NCBI GenBank assembly: GCA_019113165.1
Contig: DXHV01000040.1
Location: 1 to 42,695, forward strand
DNA length: 42,695 bases
Direction of reading: 5' to 3'
From: Candidatus Desulfovibrio intestinipullorum
GTDB lineage: Bacteria; Desulfobacterota; Desulfovibrionia; Desulfovibrionales; Desulfovibrionaceae
Numbering within the stretch: position 1 is the first letter of the stretch; every line of letters starts with the position of its first letter. The notes beneath the pieces are model-generated. The model was not told the origin of the DNA, ran no database searches, and was given only the letters and a program-made list of their open reading frames with translations. This document shows, in pieces, positions 24,762-33,749 of this stretch. A program made the position numbers and the translations under genes.

Positions 24762-25882
24762 GTCTGTAGAGCAGATAGGCATGGGTGAAGCCGTCTATGT
24801 CCCCGTCCAGCACGGCATCCACGTCTGTGGACTCGTAGCTTGTGCGGTGATCCTTGATGAGACGGAAGGGTTGCAGGGTATAGGTCCTGATCTGGCTGCC
24901 AAAGGCAATGGCTTCCTTGCTGGCATAGCTTGCCTGGCGTTCGGCATCGCGTTTTTCCAGTTCCAGGTTGTAGAGCCTGCCCATGAGGATGCGCATGGCG
25001 CTGTCCTTGTTGTGGTGCTGGCTGCGCTCGTTCTGGCACTGGGCCGTGATGCCTGTGGGAATGTGGGTGATGCGCACGGCCGAGGTGGTGGTGTTGACGC
25101 CCTGGCCACCTGGGCCGGAGGACCGGAAGGTGTCTATGCGCAGATCCGATTCCTTGATGTCCAGCTTGATGTCATTGCCGATGTCCGGGATCACGTCGAT
25201 GGAAGCAAAGGAGGTGTGGCGCCTGCCTGAGGCATCAAAGGGCGAGATGCGGATGAGGCGGTGAATGCCGCGCTCGCTGCGCAGCTGTCCAAAGGCATAG
25301 GGGCCCACGATGCGCAGGGTCACACGCTTGATGCCGGCCTCGTCGCCTGGCAGGCAGTCCAGTTCCTCCACCTTGAAGGAATGGCGGGCCGCCCAGCGCA
25401 AATACATGCGCTGCAGCATTTCGGCCCAGTCCTGGGCCTCCGTGCCGCCGGCACCGGAATGGATTTCCAGGATGGCATTTTGGGAATCTTCCTCTGCCCC
25501 GAGAAGGGTGACCATTTCCGTGTCGTCGAGCTTGTGGCCGAGCAGGGTGCACTGTTCGTCCAGGGAGGCAAGCAGTTCCTGCATCTCCTCGCTCTGCATG
25601 TCTTCACCCTGGGCTTCCTGGACCAGTTCCAGCAGGGCGTTCAGATCCTCCCAGCAGCCTTTCAGATCGGCATAGCGGGAGGCATTGGCTTCCAGGCGGC
25701 TCTTTTCCTGCAGCAGGGGCTTGAGTTCTTCATGGTTGTCCCAGGCACCGGGCTCGGAGAGCTTTTTTTCTATTTCTGCCAGGCGCTTGTCCGTGCCCGT
25801 GACGTCAAAGACGCCTCCACAGGCTCTGGAAGCGGTTGGTCAGTTCCTGGCAGCGGGGACGAAGTTCACTCAGTTGCAGCAT
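24736..25882 (-). CDS. prfB: Peptide chain release factor 2 (programmed +1 frameshift)
   Basis: RF2 releases the peptide at UGA and UAA codons. Translation starts at the ATG at 25882, runs 25 codons to an in-frame UGA (25807-25805), and after a +1 shift continues in the frame that ends at 24736, giving 381 residues. The main frame has S-P-F (stop-codon recognition) and G-G-Q (catalytic) motifs: I-S-P-F-D-A-S-G-R-R-H-T and G-P-G-G-Q-G-V-N. Reading only the long frame from an internal ATG (25599) would lose about 95 residues of the N-terminal domain. It starts 2 bases after the lnt stop, so the two are coupled. Confidence 0.95.
25804..25818 (-). promoter_or_regulatory. Autoregulatory +1 frameshift site of prfB
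   Basis: On the minus strand the slippery CTT-TGA-C (25810-25804) follows a Shine-Dalgarno-like GGAGG (25818-25814) with a 3-base spacer. This is the same geometry as the E. coli site. When RF2 is scarce the ribosome pauses at UGA and slips forward, making more RF2. Confidence 0.93.
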
Positions 25883-25884
25883 GG

Positions 25885-27594
25885 TTATTGTATCCTTCTG
25901 ATGGTTCCCGATGGGTTTGCAATAGGTTTTCTGGTGAGGCAGAGCAGTCCTGCCAGCAGGAGTGCGCAGAAGACGGGCAGGACGTAGAAGAGTTCGTGGA
26001 AAAGGCTTGTTGTCTCCTCGATGCGGGCTTGGGCCCACAGGGCCTGGGCCTGGAACTGCGGCCCGGAAAAGACGAGACGCCCTCTGGCATCGAAGATGGC
26101 CGAAATGCCTGTATTGGTACAGCGCACCAGCCAGCGGTTCTGCTCCAGGGCTCTCAAGCCCGTGAGGGCCAGATGCTGCCAGGGCGCTGCGGTGTCGCCA
26201 AACCAGCCGTCATTGCTCACGTCGATGAGCACGTTGGCACCCTTTGCCACCCGCTCCTGGGCAAGCCAGGGGAAGACGGCCTCGTAGCAGATGAGCGGCC
26301 CCAGGGCGAGGGATCGCTGGCGCAGGGGGGCTGTGCGCGTGCCCGCACTGTAGGCACCTACTTCCTGCAGCAGGCTGGCCAGGAAGTCCCAGCGCAGAAA
26401 GGCGGGCACATATTCTCCGAAGGGCACCAGGTGCTCCTTGTCGTAGCTGCCGGCAGGCGAGCCGTAGGCATCCAGCAGCCAGACTCTGTTGTAGACATGG
26501 GTCGCGCCGCCTGCGCCCCGTTCCATGCCCGGTGCGCCGGTGAGCAGGGGCATGCCGGCTTCCACGCACAGGGTCATGAGCCGGCGCGTGTGCCGGGAAT
26601 GAGCCAGATCAAAGGGCATGGCCGTTTCCGGCCAGAGAATGAGCCCGCGGCCAAGGTAGTCGGCCAGGGCCCGACCGGCCTGATCTTGCTGATGGAACGG
26701 TTCGGCCTGACCGGTCTGATCAGTCGGAACAGGCTGTCCTGTCTGAACAGACACCCTGGCCCTGTGCAGGGCCTCGCGGGTCAGGGTCACATAGGTGTCC
26801 ACGGTCTGCGTGCGGAAGGCTTCCACCCACTTCTGGTTCTGGTCGATATTGCCTTCCACCAGCAGCACAGGGAAGACAGCTCTGTCTTCCACCGGCCTGG
26901 GCAGGGCTTTTGTCGCTTCGTCTGGACCAGTGGCTGCTGTCTGCGGATGCGCCTGCAGCTGCCAGAGACCGTAGCTGCCAAGAGCCAGGGCAAGGACCAG
27001 GGTCCCCCAGAGGGGCCTGAGCTGCCTTGTCAGCAGCGCACCCGTGAGCATGAGGGCTGCACCGGCCCACAGGGAGCCTGTGAGGGTGGCTCCCAGGATG
27101 TCGGCACCCTGCATGGTCCAGGGCCAGATGATCAGGGCACCCGAGAGGGGGAGCCAGGGAAAGCCTGCCGCCAGGGCATAGCCGTATTCGAGAAAATACC
27201 AGGCAAGGGCCAGGGCGAGCGAGGAGGCCGCGCGTGCCGGCTGCCAGAAGCGTCGCACAAGCAGGGCGAAGAGGCCTGCCTGCGTGGCCAGGGCCACGGC
27301 CACCAGCACGGCACAGGGCGCGGCTGCGGCCATGGGCAGTCCGCCCACACGGGAGAGGGGGACTGTGAGCCAGGACAGGGTGAGGATGTGGCCTGTGGAG
27401 GCAGCAAGCCAGCCTGTCAGAAAGGCCTTTTTCGGAGTCTGGGCAGAATGTCCCAGCAGGGCCAGTCCTGCGGGATAGGCCAGAACCAGCAGGGGGCAGG
27501 AGAAAAAGGTATTGGGAAAGCCAAGCCACAGACCGGCGATCACAAGGAGCGACGCCAGCAGACGGATCGGTGTGAAACCTGTAGTGTACGCCAT
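25885..27594 (-). CDS. lnt: Apolipoprotein N-acyltransferase
   Basis: Lnt adds the third acyl chain to lipoproteins in the inner membrane. The 569-residue protein has about six N-terminal membrane helices (residues 10-212), a periplasmic carbon-nitrogen hydrolase domain, and a final membrane helix near 535-558. The catalytic triad is Glu323 (W-P-E-T-A-M-P), Lys386 (D-K-E-H-L-V-P-F-G-E-Y) and Cys436 (I-C-Y-E-A-V). A Gln/Thr/Pro-rich insert at about 281-307 (V-Q-T-G-Q-P-V-P, then Q-T-G-Q) is not usual. The order corC-lnt is widely conserved, but here 529 bases separate them. It precedes prfB by 2 bases. Confidence 0.94.
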   Translation of the reverse strand: MAYTTGFTPIRLLASLLVIAGLWLGFPNTFFSCPLLVLAYPAGLALLGHSAQTPKKAFLTGWLAASTGHILTLSWLTVPLSRVGGLPMAAAAPCAVLVAVALATQAGLFALLVRRFWQPARAASSLALALAWYFLEYGYALAAGFPWLPLSGALIIWPWTMQGADILGATLTGSLWAGAALMLTGALLTRQLRPLWGTLVLALALGSYGLWQLQAHPQTAATGPDEATKALPRPVEDRAVFPVLLVEGNIDQNQKWVEAFRTQTVDTYVTLTREALHRARVSVQTGQPVPTDQTGQAEPFHQQDQAGRALADYLGRGLILWPETAMPFDLAHSRHTRRLMTLCVEAGMPLLTGAPGMERGAGGATHVYNRVWLLDAYGSPAGSYDKEHLVPFGEYVPAFLRWDFLASLLQEVGAYSAGTRTAPLRQRSLALGPLICYEAVFPWLAQERVAKGANVLIDVSNDGWFGDTAAPWQHLALTGLRALEQNRWLVRCTNTGISAIFDARGRLVFSGPQFQAQALWAQARIEETTSLFHELFYVLPVFCALLLAGLLCLTRKPIANPSGTIRRIQ

Positions 27595-28039
27595 GGCTGA
27601 AAACTCCGGCAGGCCTCATGCCCGGGAAGAAGGCTGTTCCCCGGTTACGAGACTGCTCCTGCCTCCATGCTTGGGTTGAAGGAGCCCCCGATGGGCAAAT
27701 GGGGCGCCCTGATGTGCCCCTGTCCGACTGAAGCAGGGGCTGAGGCCTTGCGCCCCCGGCCGGACACAGTATGCCTCTGCCCTGTGTCAGTTGTGGCTCC
27801 GTCCTGCGACATTGTGTGCCGGGGCCCTGCGGGCCTCTGGTCCCTTGCGGGGACGGCTGGCCCGGGAGGATCCTGCGGACACATCCTTGTGGAAGGCTCC
27901 TTGCGGAGAGACGCCCGGGAGACACTGCCCCCAACTAAACTTTTACAGAAAGAAATTCAAGGCCGTATCACTTCAGGGGCCGGAGGCTGTGAAGGGTACG
28001 AAAGCCCCGGGAGATTTGCGGGCCGTCCTGTCCGGCATG
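27595..28039. other. Unexplained region between corC and lnt with repeated hairpins
   Basis: No convincing gene is found in 445 bases. Two 7-bp perfect hairpins lie close together: GCCCCTG / CAGGGGC (27716-27722, 27734-27740) and GACACAG / CTGTGTC (27763-27769, 27782-27788). An A+T-rich island at 27934-27960 holds TTGAAT on the minus strand (27960-27955) with an AT-rich stretch downstream, a possible promoter for lnt-prfB. If so, the lnt leader would be over 300 bases and structured. Confidence 0.4.
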
Positions 28040-28071
28040 AAAAAAGACCAGGGCATGTGCCGCTGGTCTTT
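28040..28071 (-). terminator. Terminator of the corC-like gene
   Basis: On the minus strand the 9-bp stem AAAGACCAG / CTGGTCTTT (28071-28063 and 28051-28043) leads into a T run. A second hairpin, CAGGGGC / GCCCCTG (28091-28109), lies between it and the gene and lacks a good T run. Confidence 0.85.
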
Positions 28072-28123
28072 GGGAGCACAGGGAAAACGTCAGGGGCTTT
28101 GAGCCCCTGCTCCCTGACACTGC

Positions 28124-28993
28124 TCACTGCCTTTCTTCTGCAGGCTTGTCGGAATGGTCCTTGTCGCTTTCCGCGTTCCTGGTCATGCGCAGGAGTTTGA
28201 CATGCTTCTTGTCGGCATCAAGAATGGTAAAGGTCCAGCCCTCCACGGTCATGCTTTCGCCCACGGAAGGCACGTGTCCGGCCTCCATGGAGAGGAAGCC
28301 GCCAATGGTGTCCACGTCTTCCGATTCAATCTTCGGTCCGAACTCGGCCAGATCCTCCAGGTAGACACGGGCAGACATCTCGTAGGAATTGTTGCCCAGA
28401 TCCGTGATGGTGTCCTTGGCCGGCTTGTCGTGCTCGTCCTCTATGTCGCCGAAGATTTCCTCCAGCACGTCCTCGAAGGTGATGAGGCCGCTGGTGCCGC
28501 CGTACTCGTCCAGGGCAATGGCTATGTGCTGCTTGCGCAGGCGGAATTCCTGCAGCAGGGTGGGGATGGATTTGGTTTCCGGGACAAAGAAGGCTTCACG
28601 CATGATGGTGGAGACCGGATCCTGCAGGGCACTGGTATTGCCCAGGCACTTGAGCAGATCCTTGGCATGGACAACACCGACAATATTGTCCCTGTTGTCC
28701 CGGTAAACGGGCAGTCTGGAATGGCCGGAACTGATGACCGTCTGCGCCACCTCGCTCAAGGGGGTGTCGTCCTCCACGCAGTCTATGTCTGCCCTGGGGG
28801 TCATGGTGTCCTGCACCTGCAGATCCTTGAAACGAAGGATGGCCAGCATCATGGCACCCTGTTCCGGTTCGACTTCGCCATCTGCACGGGCATCTATGAT
28901 GGCTCTTTCCAGGCTTTCTTCTTGTTCATGGCCGAAAAAGTGGCCAAGCCGGCCCCAGAGACTGGTACTGTGGCCCGAACTGCCGCTGTCCAA
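28124..28993 (-). CDS. CorC/YbeX-like CBS-domain protein
   Basis: The 289-residue soluble protein has a linker with D-T-M-T-P-R-A-D-I (about 62-70), two CBS domains (about 72-185) that bind adenosine nucleotides, and the C-terminal CorC_HlyC domain (V-Y-L-E-D-L-A ... D-T-I-G-G-F-L ... G-W-T-F-T-I-L). It lacks the N-terminal membrane (DUF21) part of larger relatives, so it matches E. coli YbeX/CorC, which is linked to Mg/Co efflux and ribosome-related phenotypes. An older haemolysin name for this family is misleading. As in many bacteria it lies upstream of lnt. The C-terminus has a short charged tail. Confidence 0.88.
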   Translation of the reverse strand: MDSGSSGHSTSLWGRLGHFFGHEQEESLERAIIDARADGEVEPEQGAMMLAILRFKDLQVQDTMTPRADIDCVEDDTPLSEVAQTVISSGHSRLPVYRDNRDNIVGVVHAKDLLKCLGNTSALQDPVSTIMREAFFVPETKSIPTLLQEFRLRKQHIAIALDEYGGTSGLITFEDVLEEIFGDIEDEHDKPAKDTITDLGNNSYEMSARVYLEDLAEFGPKIESEDVDTIGGFLSMEAGHVPSVGESMTVEGWTFTILDADKKHVKLLRMTRNAESDKDHSDKPAEERQ

Positions 28994-29235
28994 TGTCAGC
29001 TCCTTTGCTGATTGTTCCGTGATCCGAACGTCCCCTGGTCCGGGACGTCAGGCCTGGCAGAGCGCTTCCGGCAGGGCGCACGGGGAAGGAACGCACGCTG
29101 CTGACCGCAAACCCCTTTTCTCTGGATCCGCTTCAGGAACCATTGGGATGGGGAACAATCTGCCAAGCTCCCTTCTTGTAGCCTGTCCGGCCGGTAGAGG
29201 TCAACAGCTTGCGATCTGTACACTTAGTCTTTTCG

Positions 29236-29296
29236 GAAAAAACAAAAGCAAGCCGTCCCGTCCTCATGGCAAAGCATGGGGAAGGGGCGGCTTGCT
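29236..29296 (-). terminator. Terminator of the M20 peptidase-mnmG unit
   Basis: On the minus strand a 9-bp stem AGCAAGCCG / CGGCTTGCT (29296-29288 and 29255-29247) is followed by TTTTGTTTTTT. The stretch 28994-29235 between it and corC shows no gene and probably holds the corC promoter. Confidence 0.88.
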
Positions 29297-29363
29297 GCTC
29301 TGTCATTTTTTTGTTCGGGACTGGCTCAGGGAACAGGCCGAAGAGGCTCGGGCAGGAAAAGGC

Positions 29364-31280
29364 TCAGGAGCGCACCTTGTGGAACCGCAGAAGCCCCAGC
29401 TTGTGCAGATGGATTTCCAGGCAATCCACGGCTGCCGGCGTCACCCCGGAAATGCGACCCGCCTGGCCGAGGCTTGCGGGGCGGATGCGGCAGAGCTTTT
29501 CCACCACCTCGTTGGAGAGGCCGGCCACGGAGCGGTAGTCGATGTCGTCGGGCAGGGGTGTTTCCTCGAGCTTGAGGCTGCGCTGGACCAGGGCCTTCTG
29601 GCGGTCCATGTAGCCCTTGTACTTGACGTCGGACTGTATGGTGAGCCGTGTGAAGGCATCAATACCGGCAAGGTTCGCATCAAGCTCCGCGTCCAGGCTG
29701 CGCAGGGCGTCGAGATCGATTTCCGGTCTGCGCAGGACATCGGCCAGGGTCTGGCCCTGCAGGGAGGGATCATTCAGCCGGGCACTGTCCGCAGCGCCTG
29801 TGTCGTCCGTCGGAGCCTTTTTGCTTCGAGCCTGGCAGCGCCTGTGTTCAAGCAAATCCGTGACCGTGCGGCACTGCTCGCGCCGGCGCTCGAAGATCTC
29901 CCAGCGCCTGTCGTCCACAAGACCCAGTTCGCGGCCCACGGGCGTGAGGCGCATGTCCGCCGTGTCCTCGCGCAGGAGCAGACGGTGTTCGGCCCTGGAG
30001 GTGAACATGCGATAGGGCTCCAGGGTGCCCAGGGTGACCAGGTCGTCCACGAGCACGGCCATGTAGGCCTCGTCCCTGCGCAAAAGGAAGGGCGGCCGCT
30101 CTCGCAGGCGGCAGGAGATGTTGAGGGCTGCCCACAGGCCCTGGGCTGCCGCCTCCTCGTAGCCCGAGGTGCCGTTGATCTGGCCGGCAAACCACAGGCC
30201 GGGCACGGCCTTGGTTTCCAGGGTCTTCTTGATCTGCACGGGATTGGCGTAGTCGTATTCTATGGCGTAGCCCGGCCGGACCATGACGGCGTGCTCCAGG
30301 CCCCGGATGGAGTGGATCATGCGTTCCTGTATGTCCAGGGGCAGGCTTGTGGAGATGCCGTTGCAGTAGACTTCCGCGCCGTCCAGGCCTTCGGGTTCCA
30401 GGAAGACATGATGGCGTTCCCTGTCCGGGAAACGGGCCACCTTGTCCTCAATGGACGGGCAGTAGCGAGCGCCCGTGCCCTGGATGACTCCGGTGAAGAG
30501 GGGCGAGCGGTCAAATCCCTCGCGGATGATCTCGTGGGTCTCGGCACTGGTCCAGGTAATGTGGCAGGGCACCTGGGGCAGGGACGGAGCCGGTCCGCAG
30601 AAGCTGAACTGCGGCAGGGGATCGTCCGAGTACTGGGGCTCCAGCACGGAGAAGTCGATGCTGCGGGCCAGAAGTCTCGGTGTTGTGCCCGTCTTGAGGC
30701 GGCCGAGCTGTATGCCAAGGGCGCTCAGTGCGTCGCTCAGGCCCGTGCTCGGTTCGTCGCCCAGGCGGCCGGCAGGCAGGTTGATAAGGCCTATGTGGAT
30801 GCGGCCGCCCAGGAAGGTGCCCGTGGTCAGCAGCACGTGCCTGGCCGCAAAGCTCAGGCCCTGCCTTGTCTTCACGCCCGTGACGGCCCGATCGTCTGTC
30901 ATGAGGGCTGTGACCTGGTCCTGCCAGATGCGCAGATGGGGCAGGGCAAAGAGGGTGCTGCGGACATTCTGCATGTAGTGGGCACGGTCCATCTGCCCCC
31001 TGGTGGCCCGCACGGCAGGTCCCTTGCTCATGTTGAGGACACGCATCTGTATGCCAGAGGCATCGGCCCACAGGCCCATCTGGCCGCCCAGAGCGTCGAT
31101 TTCGCGGACCATGTGGGTCTTGGCAAGGCCGCCTATGGCCGGATTGCAGGAAAGATGGCCGAGCCTGTCCACATTGCCGGTAATGAGCAGGGTGGAGTGG
31201 CCGAGCCTTGCCAGGGCACAGGCAGCCTCGCAGCCGGCATGGCCGCCGCCGACAACAATGCAGTCAAAGAGAGTGCTCAC
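29364..31280 (-). CDS. mnmG: tRNA uridine-5-carboxymethylaminomethyl modification enzyme MnmG (GidA)
   Basis: With MnmE this FAD enzyme makes the cmnm5 group on U34 of several tRNAs, which keeps decoding of two-fold boxes accurate. The 638-residue length is typical. The FAD-binding [11 protein letters not shown] opens the protein; further marks are N-P-A-I-G-G-L-A-K, the catalytic-site region T-T-G-T-F-L-G-G, and Y-C-P-S-I-E-D-K. The C-terminal helical domain for tRNA and MnmE is complete (I-S-G-V-T-P-A-A-V). The start is probably GTG at 31280; a TTG at 31286 is the alternative. It begins 12 bases after the M20 peptidase gene. Confidence 0.95.
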   Translation of the reverse strand: MSTLFDCIVVGGGHAGCEAACALARLGHSTLLITGNVDRLGHLSCNPAIGGLAKTHMVREIDALGGQMGLWADASGIQMRVLNMSKGPAVRATRGQMDRAHYMQNVRSTLFALPHLRIWQDQVTALMTDDRAVTGVKTRQGLSFAARHVLLTTGTFLGGRIHIGLINLPAGRLGDEPSTGLSDALSALGIQLGRLKTGTTPRLLARSIDFSVLEPQYSDDPLPQFSFCGPAPSLPQVPCHITWTSAETHEIIREGFDRSPLFTGVIQGTGARYCPSIEDKVARFPDRERHHVFLEPEGLDGAEVYCNGISTSLPLDIQERMIHSIRGLEHAVMVRPGYAIEYDYANPVQIKKTLETKAVPGLWFAGQINGTSGYEEAAAQGLWAALNISCRLRERPPFLLRRDEAYMAVLVDDLVTLGTLEPYRMFTSRAEHRLLLREDTADMRLTPVGRELGLVDDRRWEIFERRREQCRTVTDLLEHRRCQARSKKAPTDDTGAADSARLNDPSLQGQTLADVLRRPEIDLDALRSLDAELDANLAGIDAFTRLTIQSDVKYKGYMDRQKALVQRSLKLEETPLPDDIDYRSVAGLSNEVVEKLCRIRPASLGQAGRISGVTPAAVDCLEIHLHKLGLLRFHKVRS

Positions 31281-31292
31281 GTACAAATCGTC

Positions 31293-32519
31293 CTAGAAAC
31301 TGGTGGAGCCAAGAACAATGCGGGCAAAGACCTGCGCATCCTTCATGGTGGCGGTGATGGAGGAGTGTTCGTTGGGTTCGTGGCAGCAGGAAAGAATGGT
31401 GCTCCACACGCAGGCGGCAAGGCCCCGGTGACGGAGCAGGGCGGCCACTGTGGCACCGCCTATGCCCACGGGACGGGGCGTGATGCCGGCCTCTGCCAGA
31501 GCCTGCGTCAGAGCCCTGACCACGGGTGCATCGGCGTCAGTTTTTGAGGAGCGGTGCGTCACGGGCATGTCCACGCTGACCGTGGCGCCATAACGGGCCG
31601 CGCAGGCAGAGGCCCGCTCCCGGATGCGGCTGCAGACACTGTCCAGATCCGTTTCGGGCAGGACGCGGCAGTCCATCCAGAAGACATCGCGACCGGGCAT
31701 GATGTTGACTCCGTCCACGTTGTTTTCGTGCCGTGTGGGGGTAAAGGTGCTGACAGCAGGCGCAAAGAGGGGATTGCTGGCAGGAAAGTCCTGAGCCAGA
31801 TTCTGCAGGTCCATGATGATGGCCGAGGCGGCCACCAGGGCATTGACGCCCCTGTGCGGCAGGGAGGCGTGGCACTGCTCGCCTGTCACCGTGAACCTGA
31901 GCCAGCAGAGGCTCTTTTCGGCAATTTCTATTTCCGAGCCGTCCGGGGAGCCGCCGTCAGGGATGATGTAGAGATCATCCGCAGGGAAGAGATCGCCGCG
32001 CTTTTCAAGCACATGGGCAAGGCCCATGGTGTTGTCGCACTCCTCGTCGCTCATGAAGACAAGCTTCAGGGTGTATTCGGGCACGATGTGCAGATCCTGA
32101 AGGCCTTTGGCCAGCAGGAGCATGGAGACCAAGGCCTGCTGATTGTCTTCCACGCCACGGCCATAGACCAGATCGCCCTTTCGTACCACCGTCCAGGGAT
32201 CGCTTGTCCACAGGGCGGGATCGCCGCTTGGCACCACATCCATGTGGGCAAAGAGCCAGAGCGCTCTTGGGGATTTGCCCGGCAGGGTGGCAATGAAGTT
32301 GGGGCGCAGACCGCCCGGAACACGCGCATCCGGGGCATCGATGTGCACGATGTCCGTTATGTCGTGGGCCCGCAGGAAGTCCTCGATCAGGGCTGCCTTG
32401 GCCGCTTCGCCCTGTCCGCCGTTGTCCGGGCCCACAGCCCGGGCGGCCGTGAGGGCGGACTGCAGATCGAAGACCAGATCCCCTTGTCTGCCCAGATGGG
32501 ATAAGAGATTGGCAAGCAT
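31293..32519 (-). CDS. M20-family metallopeptidase (ArgE/DapE-like)
   Basis: The 408-residue cytoplasmic enzyme has the binuclear-zinc ligand set: His92 and Asp94 (A-H-M-D-V-V-P-S-G-D), bridging Asp125 (G-V-E-D-N-Q), catalytic Glu159 with Glu160 (S-D-E-E-C), Asp188 (P-D-G-G-S-P) and a C-terminal His in C-H-E-P-N-E-H. A dimerisation domain is inserted at about 200-310. The family includes succinyl-diaminopimelate desuccinylase, acetylornithine deacetylase and dipeptidases. The annotation as DapE-like is only by family, and the D-E-E-C and S-P-D-G variants argue for a dipeptidase or an amidohydrolase of unknown substrate. It is cotranscribed with mnmG. Confidence 0.87.
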   Translation of the reverse strand: MLANLLSHLGRQGDLVFDLQSALTAARAVGPDNGGQGEAAKAALIEDFLRAHDITDIVHIDAPDARVPGGLRPNFIATLPGKSPRALWLFAHMDVVPSGDPALWTSDPWTVVRKGDLVYGRGVEDNQQALVSMLLLAKGLQDLHIVPEYTLKLVFMSDEECDNTMGLAHVLEKRGDLFPADDLYIIPDGGSPDGSEIEIAEKSLCWLRFTVTGEQCHASLPHRGVNALVAASAIIMDLQNLAQDFPASNPLFAPAVSTFTPTRHENNVDGVNIMPGRDVFWMDCRVLPETDLDSVCSRIRERASACAARYGATVSVDMPVTHRSSKTDADAPVVRALTQALAEAGITPRPVGIGGATVAALLRHRGLAACVWSTILSCCHEPNEHSSITATMKDAQVFARIVLGSTSF

Positions 32520-32696
32520 GGCGCTCTCCTGGTGATTTTTTGTGGCGCTGTCTTATGCCAGAACACCTGCAGGGTGCAAGGCCCGGAAGGTGCAGACGTA
32601 CACCATGCAGGCTCTGATTTCGGAGCGGATGAGACCGCTGAGCCTGCCTGTCCCGGGGCGCATTCGGACGATACAGGGGCGGCAGAAGAAGGCGAC

Positions 32697-32729
32697 AAAA
32701 AAGGGAGGCCCCGCACGGGAAGCCTCCCT
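32697..32729 (-). terminator. Terminator of the PxxKW gene
   Basis: On the minus strand the 8-bp stem AGGGAGGC / GCCTCCCT (32729-32722 and 32709-32702) ends in a T run. It separates this gene from the M20 peptidase. The region 32520-32696 shows no gene. Confidence 0.92.
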
Positions 32730-32759
32730 CTCTGCCGTCCGGCAGGAAATTTTGTCGGC

Positions 32760-33023
32760 CTAGCGACCCTTGGCAGCACGCTTGGATGCCTTCAGGGGGT
32801 TGACCTTTGCTGCGGCTGCAGCTTCCACCTTGACGTGGGTGGCGAAGTTGCAGCGGCCACCGGCCCACTTGCTGGTGGGGTTGGGGTAGCTGGAGCAGAA
32901 ATTTTCACCTTCGAATTCGCGCAGGCGATCACAGCCTGTGCACTTGTCAATGGCAGGCGCGACCACGAAGCCGTTCACGACGACACCTTCGGGTGTCCTG
33001 GTAGCATTTTGCAATGCGAGCAT
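32760..33023 (-). CDS. PxxKW-type small Cys-rich protein
   Basis: The 87-residue protein has four Cys at 28, 31, 43 and 58 (C-T-G-C at 28-31), an F-C-S-S-Y-P stretch, and the P-T-S-K-W motif at 49-53 that names a small family known mainly from deltaproteobacteria. Four Cys could hold a Zn ion or an Fe-S cluster. The C-terminal 25 residues are Ala/Lys-rich and basic. Its function is unknown. GGGAGGG precedes the ATG, with a hairpin just upstream, and a strong promoter lies about 55-80 bases before the start. The gene is monocistronic. A near-consensus promoter for a small protein suggests high expression. Confidence 0.78.
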   Translation of the reverse strand: MLALQNATRTPEGVVVNGFVVAPAIDKCTGCDRLREFEGENFCSSYPNPTSKWAGGRCNFATHVKVEAAAAAKVNPLKASKRAAKGR

Positions 33024-33038
33024 GACTTTTGTCCCTCC

Positions 33039-33053
33039 CGGCGCTGGGCGCCG
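33039..33053 (-). promoter_or_regulatory. Leader hairpin before the PxxKW gene
   Basis: A 6-bp GC stem CGGCGC / GCGCCG with a 3-base loop ends right at the GGGAGGG ribosome-binding sequence. It could stabilise the short mRNA or limit ribosome entry. Confidence 0.45.
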
Positions 33054-33073
33054 TTACAAAAAATTGGAAAGGC

Positions 33074-33104
33074 ACCATACTTCCCGGAGTCTTGACCTGT
33101 CAAG
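33074..33104 (-). promoter_or_regulatory. Promoter and palindromic operator of the PxxKW gene
   Basis: On the minus strand a perfect TTGACA (33103-33098) is spaced 18 bases from TATGGT (33079-33074). The -35 box lies within a 14-bp perfect palindrome, CTTGAC-CT-GTCAAG (33091-33104), so a bound regulator would cover it. Confidence 0.7.
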
Positions 33105-33749
33105 GATCTGGAACGCTTTTTTTTGCAGACAGACAAGGGCAGGTGCCTGAAAGGGCGTACCGGTACGGATTCCATGCAGATTCGGGCCCAGCAGGGGCTG
33201 GTCTGCCTGGGAAGCGTCACCGTCCTGTCGTGAAAATGTCATGATGCAGAGAGCAGTGCTTGCTTTTGCAGGGACGCGCTGGGTGCAGATGTCCTCCAAA
33301 TTGCACAGCTTTCCCTGGACAGGAAGGCACAAGCTCTCCCGGGGGCTGCCCGGATTCCCTGTGGCAGGCCTCTTGCAGGAAGCCCCGTCCAGGGCTAAAT
33401 TATCAACCTTTTGCAGGCCTTTTCCGCCAGTCCCTGCGTCTGTCGTCGGCCCGTTTCAGAGACCGTCCTCCAAGGCGCTCCTGCAAAATTCTTGCAAAAG
33501 CTTCGTCTTTTTTGTAGTGACTTGCGGGGAAGATGCAAAATTCCCGAACCGCTGGACGTTGTGACGCCTGCTTGCCCGTCTTTTGCTGATGTGCGCAATG
33601 CAGGGCAAGCGGTGCCCCGTGCCCCCTCTTGCAGGGGATGAGCCCGTGAGGCAGCGCGTGCCTGTGCCGGCTTTTTGTGCGTTGGGGGTCTGCCTTGCTG
33701 CGGGCCCGTGGCTGGCGGTTTTCTGCCATTGATTTTTTGGAGGTGTCTC
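33105..33749. other. Intergenic region between the PxxKW gene and yajC
   Basis: About 640 bases carry no gene I can support. Three forward frames have short open stretches without ribosome-binding sequences. A weak promoter-like pair, TTGCAA near 33492 and TGTAGT near 33514, could serve yajC. The length leaves room for a small RNA, but no known family was recognised. Confidence 0.4.

Noticed and set aside
25261..27600. A 779-residue plus-strand open frame opposite lnt and prfB
   Set aside because: It is antisense to genes with intact catalytic motifs; the composition is that of a codon-bias shadow.
27645..27884. A minus-strand frame containing G-G-S-F-N-P, like the start of NadD
   Set aside because: Only six residues match; the frame stops a few codons later, and the surrounding sequence has no nucleotidyltransferase features.
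28734..31547. A 937-residue plus-strand open frame over mnmG and corC
   Set aside because: It is a shadow of the minus-strand genes; it spans their intergenic region and terminator without any recognisable domain.
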